From contig NW_021167081.1 in NCBI RefSeq assembly GCF_003711515.1, positions 4,201,166-4,265,165 on the forward strand: a DNA stretch of 64,000 bases, written 5' to 3'. Below the pieces are notes generated by a model. It saw nothing but the letters and a program-made list of their open reading frames with translations, was not told the origin of the DNA and made no database searches. The DNA is from Sodiomyces alkalinus F11. Taxonomy: Eukaryota; Ascomycota; Sordariomycetes; Glomerellales; Plectosphaerellaceae. Within the stretch, counting starts at the first letter, position 1; each line of letters begins with the position of its first letter. Positions 48,354 through 58,787 of the stretch are shown piece after piece. Made by a program: the position numbers and the translations under genes.

Positions 48354-49300
48354 AGTATAAGGTGCGCTGTGTGGAGTGTTAATCCGATACGGTATATTTA
48401 GCTTACGCAGCCATTTAATTATAATAGAGGCTAATCTGCCGAGAATACGTATATATCGACTTTCTTTACGAAGTCAAATAGGGATTTACAGTAGTCGGGG
48501 CATAGTATTAATCGCGGCCTAGACTATATCGGCTTTAGTGGGTTATTTATTTTGCCTGAGTATATGGATAGTTCGCATAACACCTGTTATATTCATAACT
48601 AAGTATTTATTAGTGTGCGCGCGGTTGAGACTTAAGGCAGTGAAATTAATCGACCGTAGCGGAGTATCGCTAATCTAGCGTATATATCTGCTAGCGAGTT
48701 TATAGATCTATTCTAACCGGAGGCGTACAACGTGGTTACCGGCCGTAGTCCAGTCGTGCTAATCGCCCTAAACGCGAAGGAGTTAGAGTTAGTATTTGGC
48801 GATATCTTTACTATAACTAGTAAAGGCATCTTTAGCGGCTCCTGTGAACGGCTAGGCCCTAGTACGTTAGCGTGTGGTTTAGCTATAATCGGCCTTATTC
48901 TTGTCGGATATATCGGCTATACCGCACTCGGGCTAATTCTGATATTTAGATAGAGCGAGTTAATATAAGTGTTCGGGTTAATAGTGGTATTAATTATAAG
49001 GGAGGGTCTATAGAAAAGAGAAAATAGGTCATAGGTGGTATTCTATAGTAGTTAGACGCTTATGGGGAAGGATATAATAAAGTGGAAAGAGCTATTATAG
49101 GAAAGTGCTCCCTATTATAGTAGGCGTCGAAGGGCGCTTACGTGCCTTATAGTCGCTAAGGGTTTTGCTGCTATTTATCTAATAGTAGCAGGTCGCTTAC
49201 GTTAGACTGTTATTAAATAGTGTTAAGAGTAACCTATTAATCGTATTCGGGAGTAAGTCCTCGGAAACGGACTAGGTAATCACGTTTATCCCCTCGCTTC
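48354..49300 (-). other. gypsy3 post-integrase region, upstream part
   Basis: Roughly 950 bp between the chromodomain-like end of pol and the recognisable extra ORF. Several minus-strand frames are readable (PDYCKSLFDFVKKVDIYVF in one), but no single one can be chosen. The plus-strand open frames at 48,201 and 48,732 are antisense and unsupported. Confidence 0.35.
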
Positions 49301-52300
49301 TTAATATTAAGAATCTTTTGGTAGGTATTTATTTAGATATCACCGGTTATATAGGCGGAAGCTATCGTGTATATAGGTCTATTTACGCTAGTTTAAGGTG
49401 ATCTACCGATATAATATTATGAATTTTCTATAATAGGGGTAGTTTAAGTCGGTATACGAGTCTACCCACTCGTTCTTTAACTTCGAAGGGTCCTGTATAT
49501 TATTATCCTAGCTTAGTGCTTATAGTGTGTGACGATAGAATCGAATATCCCTTATTAAGGCGGATATATACTTTAGATTATGGTTCGAAGAATTTTAGGG
49601 TATATCTGCGGTTGTAGTGTCTCTGTATAGCTATAGCGGCTTTGGTGATAGCCTCTATAGCTTCTATTCTTGCCGTGGATAGCGTGTCCGGATAACCCGT
49701 GATGGCTGTGATAGTATTATTTAGGGTGAAGTTTTTAACGATTTCTATTAGACTATATTTAGTGGACGTAGACCTAGTAGTATTATATTCGAACTATAAT
49801 CGCGGAAGTGCCTTTTCCTAGTTCTCCGGATATTCGAGTCCGAGGATATAAAATCGTAGCGCTATCTCGATTATCTAGATAACTCTTTCGGTTTATCTAT
49901 CGGTTTAAGGGTGATATACTATTACGTAAAGTAACTACGTACCTAAACGGTGCTAAATTCGCTTCTAGATTTTAGCCAGAAACTTAGGGTCCCGATCCGA
50001 GAGAATAATCTTCGGTAGTCCCTAATTTACGCGAAGTAAGTTATCGAGTAGTGCGTCGGCCTATTACTCTGCTAACTATCGTGTGGATCCCAGCACAATT
50101 ATCAGTTCCTTAGAAAACTTGCAGATAACCGTTATGGCTGTATTATAACCTTCTAGTGTGGTCGGAAGCGCGAGGATAAAGTCGATAGAAATTATATAAT
50201 ATAGGTATAGGGGCAGAATAATGGGTTATAGGCTACTATATAGTTTATAGTGCGGTTTTTACTATATCTTACACAGAGGATAAGTGGTAAGGTAGCGTCG
50301 GAATTCAGAGTATCCTCTATGAATATACACTTAGTATAGGAATTGGCTAAGTTTACTATATCCTAAATAATTACCTTTATAAATAGCGTCGAGGATATCC
50401 TTCTAGTATATCCGTGGGATATATAGTCGAGGGAGACTATCTAATTTATGCTAAATAAAGCCGTCTAGTCGTAACTCGAACGGCAGGCGTGCGGTATTAT
50501 AATTCAGCGTAGTATTGGATGAGATTATCCGCAGGATACCGCTCTAAAAGGGGTCCTCCACGTATCCTGTCTTAACACGTTATTTAAATTCTGGGGATAT
50601 TTCTACTAAGGTAGCGGTAGGATAAGGGGTAGATATCGGTAGTCCCGCCTAGACTCGTATATTAGGCTAGTAAATCGGTTAGGGTGGATAAAGCCGGATA
50701 GGAGGTAAGGTAATATAAGCCGTGTCCTATTAATCCTAAGAGAGTTTATCCAGTTCGCCGGGGGTATTATTAGTCGGTTAGGGAGTGGCTAGCAGGCGGC
50801 TTAAGGCGTCGGGGATAATATAATCTTTGCCTGGTTTATACACGACCTGAATATTGAATTATAAGATGTATTCTATGGCTCTTATAATTTTCTTATTAGC
50901 GCCGGTACACGAGGTTATATTAGCGATGTCTAATTGACGTGATAGTGTGACGATGGCCTGATAGTCTGTAAAGATAATAGCTAGTCCTGCTTAGGTGTTA
51001 TTAATCTAATATACAGTCTTAGTCAGTGTCTATATATATGCTGTGATTTCGAGTTTAGTAGTCTAGTATCGCTTTTCTGCTAGGCGTAACACGCGTAAGA
51101 GGAAAGTACTTAGACGTATAGCGGTCCTCGGGGGATATACTACCTTACTATCCGGGAGTAGGACCTTTACTAATGCCTTAGCGTTAACGTGAAAGGCCTA
51201 AACGCCGATTCCCTTAGCGGACGCGTCGAATTCTATAAAAAGTTAATCGTAAGGGTTAAAGAGGGCTAGAGTAATACTCTCGTAGAGAGTGCGTTTAATA
51301 TTATTAAAGCCCACGATCTCTATAGCGGTGGGGAGTAACACGTTAATAGACTATGCCCAGGATATCCGGGCGGGTTTTAAGTTACGTTTCGCCGTTAGCT
51401 TCTTAGTGTGAGGCTAGGCTATCTTAATTCTACGGTACTGCTTAATTAGGTTCGCCTTACGTTCTTCTAGTGGTTCCATTCTTATCGCAAATCTGGGTAT
51501 ATAGTGCCGTAACGACGTAGTAACTCTAATCCAGTATTCGAGGTGCTTAAGGGTTTTCGGGAATTCAATAGTCCTAATAGCCTTAATCTTATCCTCGGGT
51601 GTGGACAGACTCTATACGTTAACTATCTTCCCTAGTACCACTGCTAAGGGCATGCCTAGTAATGATTTTCGAGATCCAATAAACACGTTATAGTCTCGAA
51701 ACCGTGTAAAAACACGCCTTAAGTAGTATACGTGGTCAGGTAAGGTGTGGCTGCTCACTACGACGTCATCGCAATATATAACTGCTTCTATACCGAGGAG
51801 CAAATTATCTATTATACGCTAGATATAGGAATTAGAGTTCTTAAACCCTATAAAAGGACACTTAAATATAAACTGTCCGTTTAGGGTAGAGATAGTAAAC
51901 GGCTATCTATAGTCAGGGTATACTTACTATTAGTAATAAAAGCTAATAGCGTCGAGGACCGTAATCTATCCTTTTTCCGATACGTGTTATAGAATTTCGT
52001 CTTAGGTGCGTATAGGATATATATCTAGCATATATGCATCGTTAAGCGGCCTAACGTCAACGACTATTCGGCCTTTACGTTTACCGTTCTTAACACTATA
52101 TACGACGAATATAGGCTAGGATATAGGCACATCGTGTATCCTGCGATAGGCTTTGTTATCCGCGACTAGCTTATCTATAGTATCCTTAATAACCTCCTTA
52201 TCTTCGGTGTTAGCGGGATATATACGATATCTTCTAGGTATACGGTTATACTAATCGGGGCGTAAAACGACGCGTATATAGAGGTCCTCCGGTATATATA

Positions 52301-52700
52301 CGAAACCCTTATCCTGAAAAATATCTTGAAACTCTAATATAATATCCAGGAGCTATTTAGAGTTAGCGGGGTGTTCGCACTTATAGACTCGGACTCTAGT
52401 AGGGTGTGTAAGTATAATCTAGTCGAGCTATTCTATATCTCGTATAATATATTTAGGCTCCGTGTATCTTAGTCGATTTTATTACGAGGTCTCGCCGTCG
52501 GTTACTTCTACGTCTATTATATCCGCGGTCTAAGCTATAGCACCTAGTTCGATCGATATTAAATACCCTAAACATATACCGGGGGAAATAATCGTTTCCG
52601 TTAATAATTCGTTATATAACGGGATATCTAGGAGCTCGGTATTATATAATAGAGCGTATACTTTCACCGGCAGATCCACTGGTTCGAAAATATAATCTTA
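49300..52700 (-). pseudogene. gypsy3 pol (RT-RNaseH-IN)
   Basis: Minus-strand domains, upstream to downstream. RT: VKNGKRKGRIVVDVRPLN near 52.07 kb; the catalytic box AVIYCDDVVV near 51,752-51,785 lies inside a 63-codon open stretch and both Asp survive. RNase H: FDASAKGIGVQAFHV near 51.2 kb. Integrase: SIDFILALP near 50.17 kb, ILSDRDPKF near 49.98-50.01 kb and the HPxTDRxTE block near 49.9 kb, so the D,D,E signature is legible. The tail LKNEWVDSY near 49.45 kb follows a chromodomain-like stretch. Interrupted by RIP stops and therefore inactive. Confidence 0.88.
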
Positions 52701-53299
52701 GTCTTAGGGGGCCGCGTGTAGGATACGGACTATAGTGGCAGATATTAGAGCTAATATCGCTTAGGCGTGTGCCACCACCTTAACGTGGTGTCTCTATAAT
52801 CTGTTATAGCATATTATAGGGATAGATACGTCGTAGCTCTGAATATATATAATATTACTACTATTTATAATGTTAAATTATTCAGGGGCTATACAGTCTA
52901 TTCCCAGTAATAGGTTAGCCCGTAGGTTATCTATAACTGATGCTTCTCGCGTAAATTTAGTAATAGCTGGCTAGCTTTTATATTCGCCTTTAAATTAAAA
53001 TAGGAGTAGTATATATTCCCATATAGCGAACGTTTAGTCTCCGATTCCACGTACTATTAATAACGTAGTACTAAGGCGTATAATAATATTAGGGTAGTGT
53101 TATCGAAGAAATTATCTATTAATAAGTGTGGAAGAGTATCTGGTGTCTGTATAGATATCGACCTAATGGTCTTTCTACGCGTCTAGCAAAATTTTATACT
53201 TGAGGTACGAGTAGGATCGAAATCCGAAGCCGGTACTAATATCTTTAGCAGCGTCCACTATTAATTACCGGATTTCCGGAGTGCCTATAGTGGTCGGTG

Positions 53300-55300
53300 G
53301 CCCTGGTATTATTGACTTAGTTATAAGTGCTAAGGCGGTATATTTCTAATGCAAAGCTCGTATATAATAATATAGCTTATTATTGCTAGAGAAGGTGTAA
53401 TGATAATAGTAGTATACTCGTGGAATAGAGCGACTAGGCGTAGCGGCGGTGATAGTATAGTAATTATATTTAACGGTGTCCTTTTTATTTTCTGGCTAAA
53501 GCTATTAATCCTCGGTATAGTTAAAATACTCTCCGTTATCTATATATTCTATAGGGCCCTCGTTATAGCATAATGGATAATTCTCGGGGGTGTCTTTAAG
53601 CTGCCCGGGTGATTCGTCCTTATCCTGCTGGGCCTTATTATAATACGCCTATACCGCCTTAGGTTACTGGTTAGGCCACGACGGTCGTCTATTATCCGAT
53701 AAATTATATTTCTTATTAGTGTCCGACATAGGTTAATTCGTGTATGAAGGCTAGTTCTAATCCGCCTTCCAAGGGCGTAAGGGTCCCGTGTTATCCTGAT
53801 TAGGCCCTGAGTACGTATTATCCTAACTAGGCCGTGGGTATCCGGCGTTATCTTAGTTAGGCCGGGGGTATCTGCTACCGCGTTATTAAGTGTAGGGGTA
53901 GTGGTAGTTCCTATTATATAACCCTCTGCCGCGAAATTGGCCCTGAGTGGTGAACGGGCGGTTATCGTATAGTCGGGTCGCCTGCTATCGGTTATTATAG
54001 GTATAATCATAACTTATACGGTTATCTTTAGGGTAAGACTAGTACTTTAATTCGGTTGGGAGGGGTTAACGAGTGCTCGTAACGTAGTATTTTTATACTG
54101 AATATAGTCCATCCATTCTATATAAGTAGTCGATGTCCGCGGTTAGTCTATGATTTTCTTCACTTCCCGGTTAAATATATTCCAGATATAGATAAGTCTG
54201 CCCTCTTCTGTAATAAACGCTGCGTTAGCTTCTCGAATCATATATTGTATATAATCTTCGAGTGGTTTACCTACTACGATATCTGGGATACTAAATCGGA
54301 CTATAAGCTAGCGGGATACGGCTATATCGATCGGTGTCTTAAATTTCTCGATTAATTTAGCATAAACGTTATAAATTAGTCCACTACGTATAAGGTCTCT
54401 GTCGGCATTACTAAGCGTCCTGGTATACTACGTGAGTACTCGGCCTAATAGGCATATAGTCTATACACGCTTAACTTAGTCTTCCTACGTTTTAGCCAGA
54501 TCTTTAAGGCGATCCGTAAATACGTAGATATCCGTGTAAACTATAGATTTACCGTTATTAATAATGCCTCGTTATTTAGGATCCTTGGCATCTGGATTAT
54601 ATATACATATATCGACAGAACGAAGGGGAGCTTCTAAGGGGAAATTAGGATTATAGTGATTAGACTAATTAGACTATCCCTATTATAGTACGGGATTACT
54701 TATTATCCTGCTCCGCGTGGCGTTTTAACCGGTTCCGGGGTTTTTAGGGGTATTCCGTCGTTACTACTAGGCGTTATCTTATAACTATTACACCTGCTAT
54801 TATAGGGGTAAGATACCCTATTAGATAAGACGCAGGAATCGAGTATCTACGTCCTCCGGTTTATTAGAGTGGTTATGCTATAATATTGCCTTACCCTATT
54901 CGATTATAGAATCCTCGAAAATAGGTGAGTCGGGTAGTAGAGGAAAAACCGTTAATACATAGGAATTAGAAGATTCCAAACGGCGAGGAAATATAGGATA
55001 ATAAATATGTGACTGCGATCTAGGTCGGGTCGGTGCTTAGGGAGGTATCTATATGTGGGAAGATAGGCGTTACGGAGTGGAGATATATATAGCGTTGAGT
55101 ATAAGAGTTACGGCTGCTGTCTCGGTGTCCTAATCTATTGTGGTGAGTCGTCCCTACGTCTATAACTAGTGTGGTTACTCCTATATAGGGTAAATGGGCA
55201 CGACGGGTTATGCCTGCGTGGACTATAGAGAGTCTGTTAATCGTGCTCAAGTTATTCTCGCTAGTTATTCCTGTATACCTGACTCGGCTTATCTAGTATG
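53300..55300 (-). pseudogene. gypsy3 gag region
   Basis: Minus-strand reading near 54.15-54.40 kb gives VVGKPLEDYIQYMIREANA and AFITEEGRLIYIWN, helical and charged as in retrotransposon gag. The 153-codon open stretch at 53,549-54,010 is an Arg/Thr-rich frame through the basic part of this region and is probably not the true frame. The 76-codon open stretch at 55,020-55,250 is unassigned. Zinc knuckles were not securely placed. Confidence 0.5.
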
Positions 55301-55832
55301 GGGTAATCGAAGACGTTATAGAATATCTCTGCTCGTTTCCTGAAGTTCTGTAAAGCAGATTATAACGATACTAAGCGAGATAGCTAAAGGTAAGGATATA
55401 GATCCTCTCTATAGTGGATATCTTCGATATATTCTACACGGTAATGCCGTAGAAAGTATTATAGCACTAAGATATCGGTCGGGGTGAATCGGTCCGAAAA
55501 CTTCCCGTTAGCCTTATAATACCAAAGAAGTTATCTGGCCAGAAGTACGTTCGGTGGCTATATCGATAACTATACAGACGAGTGGTAGATCGGATAAGGT
55601 ATTATCTAAATCCGGTAAGATATATAGTGTAGCGTGCTTAATAGGGTTTAGTTAATGGAATTAGTGCTGTCTTAGCTACGGCCTTAGCTGCGGTGGCGCG
55701 GAGGTAAGGGTGTCGCGCGGCTTATACGTTTTTGGTTTTAGTGCGGAAGACGCTGGCCCAAGAAATATAATTAATAGTGCTTTTTCTCTAGTTATCGCTT
55801 AAACGAAACGATAGTTACTACTAATCTATAGG

Positions 55833-55989
55833 AGCGATCATATATAGAGTTTAAACGGTGATATATATAAAGCTATCTAGTATCGGCCTAAGGCCTGGTG
55901 TACGGCTACGTAATATATAGTGGATCTAACCCGTGCCCTAGTGGCTGACAGATAGTGTGGCGCACACCTACTGGTGTGGCTGTGCCACA
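55833..55989 (-). repeat. gypsy3 5' LTR (RIP boundary)
   Basis: 157-bp partner of 47,525-47,681. On the element strand it begins TGTGGCACAGCC at 55,989. Its gene-proximal end (55,930-55,989) keeps CA and TG at sites that are TA in the left LTR, so mutation fades out within this LTR just before pol4. Confidence 0.85.
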
Positions 55990-56244
55990 CTCGTGCCCAC
56001 CCTCGAGGCGGCTCGTGCCAATGCGACAGGGGCCGGTCCATTCGCCGTGACGTCATCTCTTAAGCACCGGATCGCATGCAACATTTATTGCTATAGTTCT
56101 CGGGGTCGCTGGAAACCGCGTAATTGTCTGTTCGATTAGCAGCCCCAAGTTCGAATACTCAGCGCGTCTTTGCAAGTACACCAGCTTCTTTTCCCTTTAC
56201 CTGCTCCAGGCCCAGGAGACCGCTGGCAAATCTATTGGGCAAAC
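55990..56244 (+). promoter_or_regulatory. pol4 upstream region
   Basis: 255 bp of normal-composition DNA between the gypsy3 LTR and the pol4 start codon, which must hold the 5' UTR and at least the proximal promoter. No TATA box was clear. A short ORF here (55,957-56,139) begins inside the LTR and is not credible. Upstream control sequence further left would lie in the retrotransposon. Confidence 0.4.
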
Positions 56245-58154
56245 ATGACGAGTTTAGCATTCCCGCCCATCTTTCTGCTCCCTGTCCACCTTAGCCCCGA
56301 GCAGTTACAGCAGCTTGTAGAAACTATTCCAACTCTGACATCCAACATCAACGAAGCCAGCCTCGTTCTTGGGAACGTTACGCAACGCAAGAGAGCGTTG
56401 TTCGAACTGAGAAAGCGACATGTCCTGACAGAACCCTTGGAGTCGGCTTTGCATGTTTCTGTCTCCCGTCGACCAGAAGACGCCGACTCCCATGCCACGA
56501 GCAGCGACACGGTGATCACCATGAATGGTGATAACCAGAGTGCCCACAGGGAGGATAAAGTTATCAAGGTTGTGAAGCTCAGCTGGTTCACCGACTCACT
56601 CAGGCAACACGAATTACTGCCCCTCGAGGATTATATAGTGTATGCAGGTCGTCGCATGCGAACTTATTCGCACGTCCGAAACAGCGACCGGGTTGTCGCA
56701 GAGGCCAGTGAAACACAGGGGACTGGCGGCGCCGGACGTAGACCGTTTCGGGAGAAACTACATCGTCACTTTCAGCCTCCCTCTCTTTTTTTGCGGACCA
56801 CATCCGAACACGACGACAACAACAATCAGTCAGACATGCCGATGTTCCCGATGACCCCCTTCTCTTGCCAGCGACGCGCCCCTAACAACCCGCCCAACAA
56901 AGCCTTCATCGATCAGCTGAAGCAGATCCGGGAGAAGCGGCTGCTGCTTGGGGATCAGATTGGGGTACGTGCGTACTCTACGTCTATAGCCACGCTGGCG
57001 GCATACCCGTATGCTGTCGCAGACCCCGCTGGTAAGCCTCCTTCCATGTGTTCACCTATGCGACCCTGAAGTACTAATCACAGTAGGAAAGAACTCGAAA
57101 AACTGCCGGGCTGTGGTACGAAGATCGCCGAGTTGTATAATGAATGGAAGTGGACCGGAAAGCTGAGCGAAGTGGAGGAGGCTCAGTCTGATCCGAAACT
57201 TTGCGTAATCCGGTTGTTCTACATGATATGGGGCGTCGGAGACGCAACTGCCAGGGAGTTCTACAACAAAGGCAAGTTTCACCACCCTATCAAGGCATAT
57301 TCGACATGATCGACGGATTAATGACACGTGCAGGCTGGCGGGATCTGGACGATATTGTCCAATACGGTTGGAACTCGTTGACTCGTGTTCAGCAAATTGG
57401 CGTCAAGTACTATGACGAATTTCAGCAGACAATACCCCGGGAAGAAGTAGAAGCCATATTCGATACAGTACTCCACCATGCTCGCAACATTCATCCCGAC
57501 TGCCGTGTGATTATTGTCGGTGGATATCGGCGGGGAAAGGAGCGTAACGGCGACGTGGACTTAGTAGTCAGCCACCCGGATGAGTCGGCAACATATAACC
57601 TAGTCAGCAGACTGGTGGACAGTTTAGAGCAAAGTGGCGATGTCACCCATATTCTCACATTGAGCTTGCGCAACAGCGAACGTGGTCAGACACCAGTTAG
57701 CTGGAGGGGCAATAGCACAAAGGGCACGGGATTCGACACCCTTGACAAGGCGCTGGTGGTGTGGCGAGGAGAGAAACCTGAGGATCGAGGGAGAGAGAGC
57801 CATAAACGCGAAAATAACGATCAGGAACAGCCTCAGGCGTCCAGAATGAACATCGCCTCTCCTGGGCCGCACCGCCGAGTGGATATTATAGTGAGTCCTT
57901 GGAAAACCGTCGGGTGCGCCATCCTTGGATGGTCTGGGGAAACCACTTTCCAACGGGACCTCCGGATTTACTGCAAGAAGAAAATGCTGCTTAAGTTCGA
58001 TAGCAGCGGGGTTCGGAGCCGGATCAATGGCTCCTGGGTGGATTTAGAGGGTGGCAAGACGGGAGTGGCGCCAGACTTTGTAACGGCGGAGAAGAGAGTC
58101 TTCAAAGAACTCGGCCTCGAGTGGATTGCTCCGGAAAACAGGTGCACCGGATAA
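56245..58154 (+). CDS. pol4: DNA polymerase family X (Pol4/Pol lambda-like), three exons
   Basis: Repair polymerase that fills short gaps in base excision repair and non-homologous end joining, in the nucleus (family knowledge). Exons are 56,245-57,031, 57,092-57,271 and 57,334-58,154, giving 595 aa. Residues 5 to about 135 form a BRCT domain (FPPIFLLPVHL at its start; conserved Trp114 in KLSWFTDSL). A basic linker leads to the 8-kDa-like domain (GVRAYSTSIATLAAYPY) and a helix-hairpin-helix LPGCGTKIAEL (about 268-278). The palm has GGYRRGK and GDVD (Asp396, Asp398), with the third catalytic Asp506 in RRVDIIVSP. All three metal ligands are present. The C-terminus ENRCTG is complete. Met at 56,245 is chosen over the upstream in-frame Met (56,170) because the BRCT starts right after it and position -3 is A. 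It converges with ecm14. Confidence 0.93.
57032..57091 (+). other. pol4 intron 1 (60 nt, GT-AG)
   Basis: Donor G|gtaagc, branch-like gtactaatc, acceptor gaaag|AACTCG. Joining gives AVADPAELEKLPGCG, which keeps the frame and the residue spacing to the helix-hairpin-helix seen in human Pol lambda. The nearer cacag and tag acceptors break the frame. Confidence 0.88.
57272..57333 (+). other. pol4 intron 2 (62 nt, GC-AG)
   Basis: Donor AAAG|gcaagt and acceptor gtgcag|GCTGG join to EFYNKGWRDLDDI, the conserved family X sequence. No GT donor nearby restores the frame. gcaagt is the usual form of non-canonical GC donors. A ttaat branch-like site lies 14-18 nt before the acceptor. Confidence 0.9.
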
Positions 58155-58787
58155 TTCAGGAATATCCATGCCCAGTGCTCATACAACACGAATGTGGTGT
58201 CGCCTGATTTGACCTCTTAATCCAGGGCGGCATTTCAGAACATCCACGTCAATGGCATATTCATGCCATCTTCTGTCCGGACGGCACATTCACTTTCGCT
58301 GCCGACGGGGAACGCATGGAATCCTTCCTTGACCTTTCTGTGTCCAAGGATTGCCCCTTATGTTAGCGTTCTGCCCCGGACCGCAGACCAGCTCGCCGCG
58401 AGAAAATCCAACGAATATGTTCGACTAGGTCTCTCGGCTGCCTTTGTCACATGGGCCTTGCTCAGGGACAGCGTGACTGATGAGGGACTTCCTCGAAGGT
58501 AGGAAATGTATCATCTTAGGTAGATCATCAAGAGAATTCTCGAAGGCCTGCTTCCCTTTGCGTCTGGTGGTTTCGTCCCAGCGTGGCGGGGCTTTGCCAC
58601 CATGTCTTTGCCGCCCAAGACATTGAAAGATCTTCGCTGATCACATATACACGTGTATCTTTCAGGCAACGGAGCCAGGGAATACGGCGCAAGAGAAAGT
58701 GGGAAACCGTTGGAAGGGGTAGTATTGACAAGGCGCAGCTTTGAATTCAAACGGCTACTCGGCTACTCCATCAGTCCTCTATGCCCT
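58155..58787. other. Convergent intergenic region between pol4 and ecm14
   Basis: 633 bp of normal-composition DNA holding both 3' UTRs. Plus-strand frames contain fragments that look protein-like but are out of frame with each other: WHIHAIFCPDGTFTFAADGE and ESFLDLSVSKD near 58.23-58.34 kb, LPRTADQLAARKSNEYVRLG near 58.37-58.43 kb, and KRILEGLLPFASGGFVPAWR near 58.53-58.58 kb. They may be the relic of a small gene. A perfect palindrome ATACACGTGTAT lies at 58,647-58,658. Confidence 0.4.

Larger units (their letters stand above)
47525..55989 (-). mobile_element. Ty3/gypsy retrotransposon gypsy3 with both LTRs
   Basis: An 8.5-kb minus-strand element with 157-bp LTRs at 47,525-47,681 and 55,833-55,989. 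Going from right to left: gag about 53.3-55.3 kb, RT about 51.5-52.3 kb, RNase H about 51.1-51.3 kb, integrase about 49.6-50.4 kb, an extra reading frame at 47.83-48.35 kb and the 3' LTR. CA and TG dinucleotides are much commoner than in the LINEs, so it was less exposed to RIP or is younger. No matching 5-bp target duplication was seen (tgacg on the left, ctcgt on the right). Confidence 0.88.

Noticed and set aside
48732..48953. Plus-strand ORF with hydrophobic C-terminus (membrane-like)
   Set aside because: It is antisense within gypsy3, and the hydrophobic look comes from A/T-rich complement of RIPed DNA.
53549..54010. 153-codon minus-strand ORF, Arg/Thr-rich
   Set aside because: It is an open frame through the gypsy3 gag basic region with unnatural composition, so it was not called as a separate gene.
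55957..56139. 60-codon plus-strand ORF before pol4
   Set aside because: It begins inside the gypsy3 LTR, has no recognisable content and is not joined to pol4 by plausible splice sites.
56232..56591. Minus-strand ORFs of 119, 80 and 67 codons inside pol4
   Set aside because: They are antisense shadows of a clearly conserved polymerase coding region.
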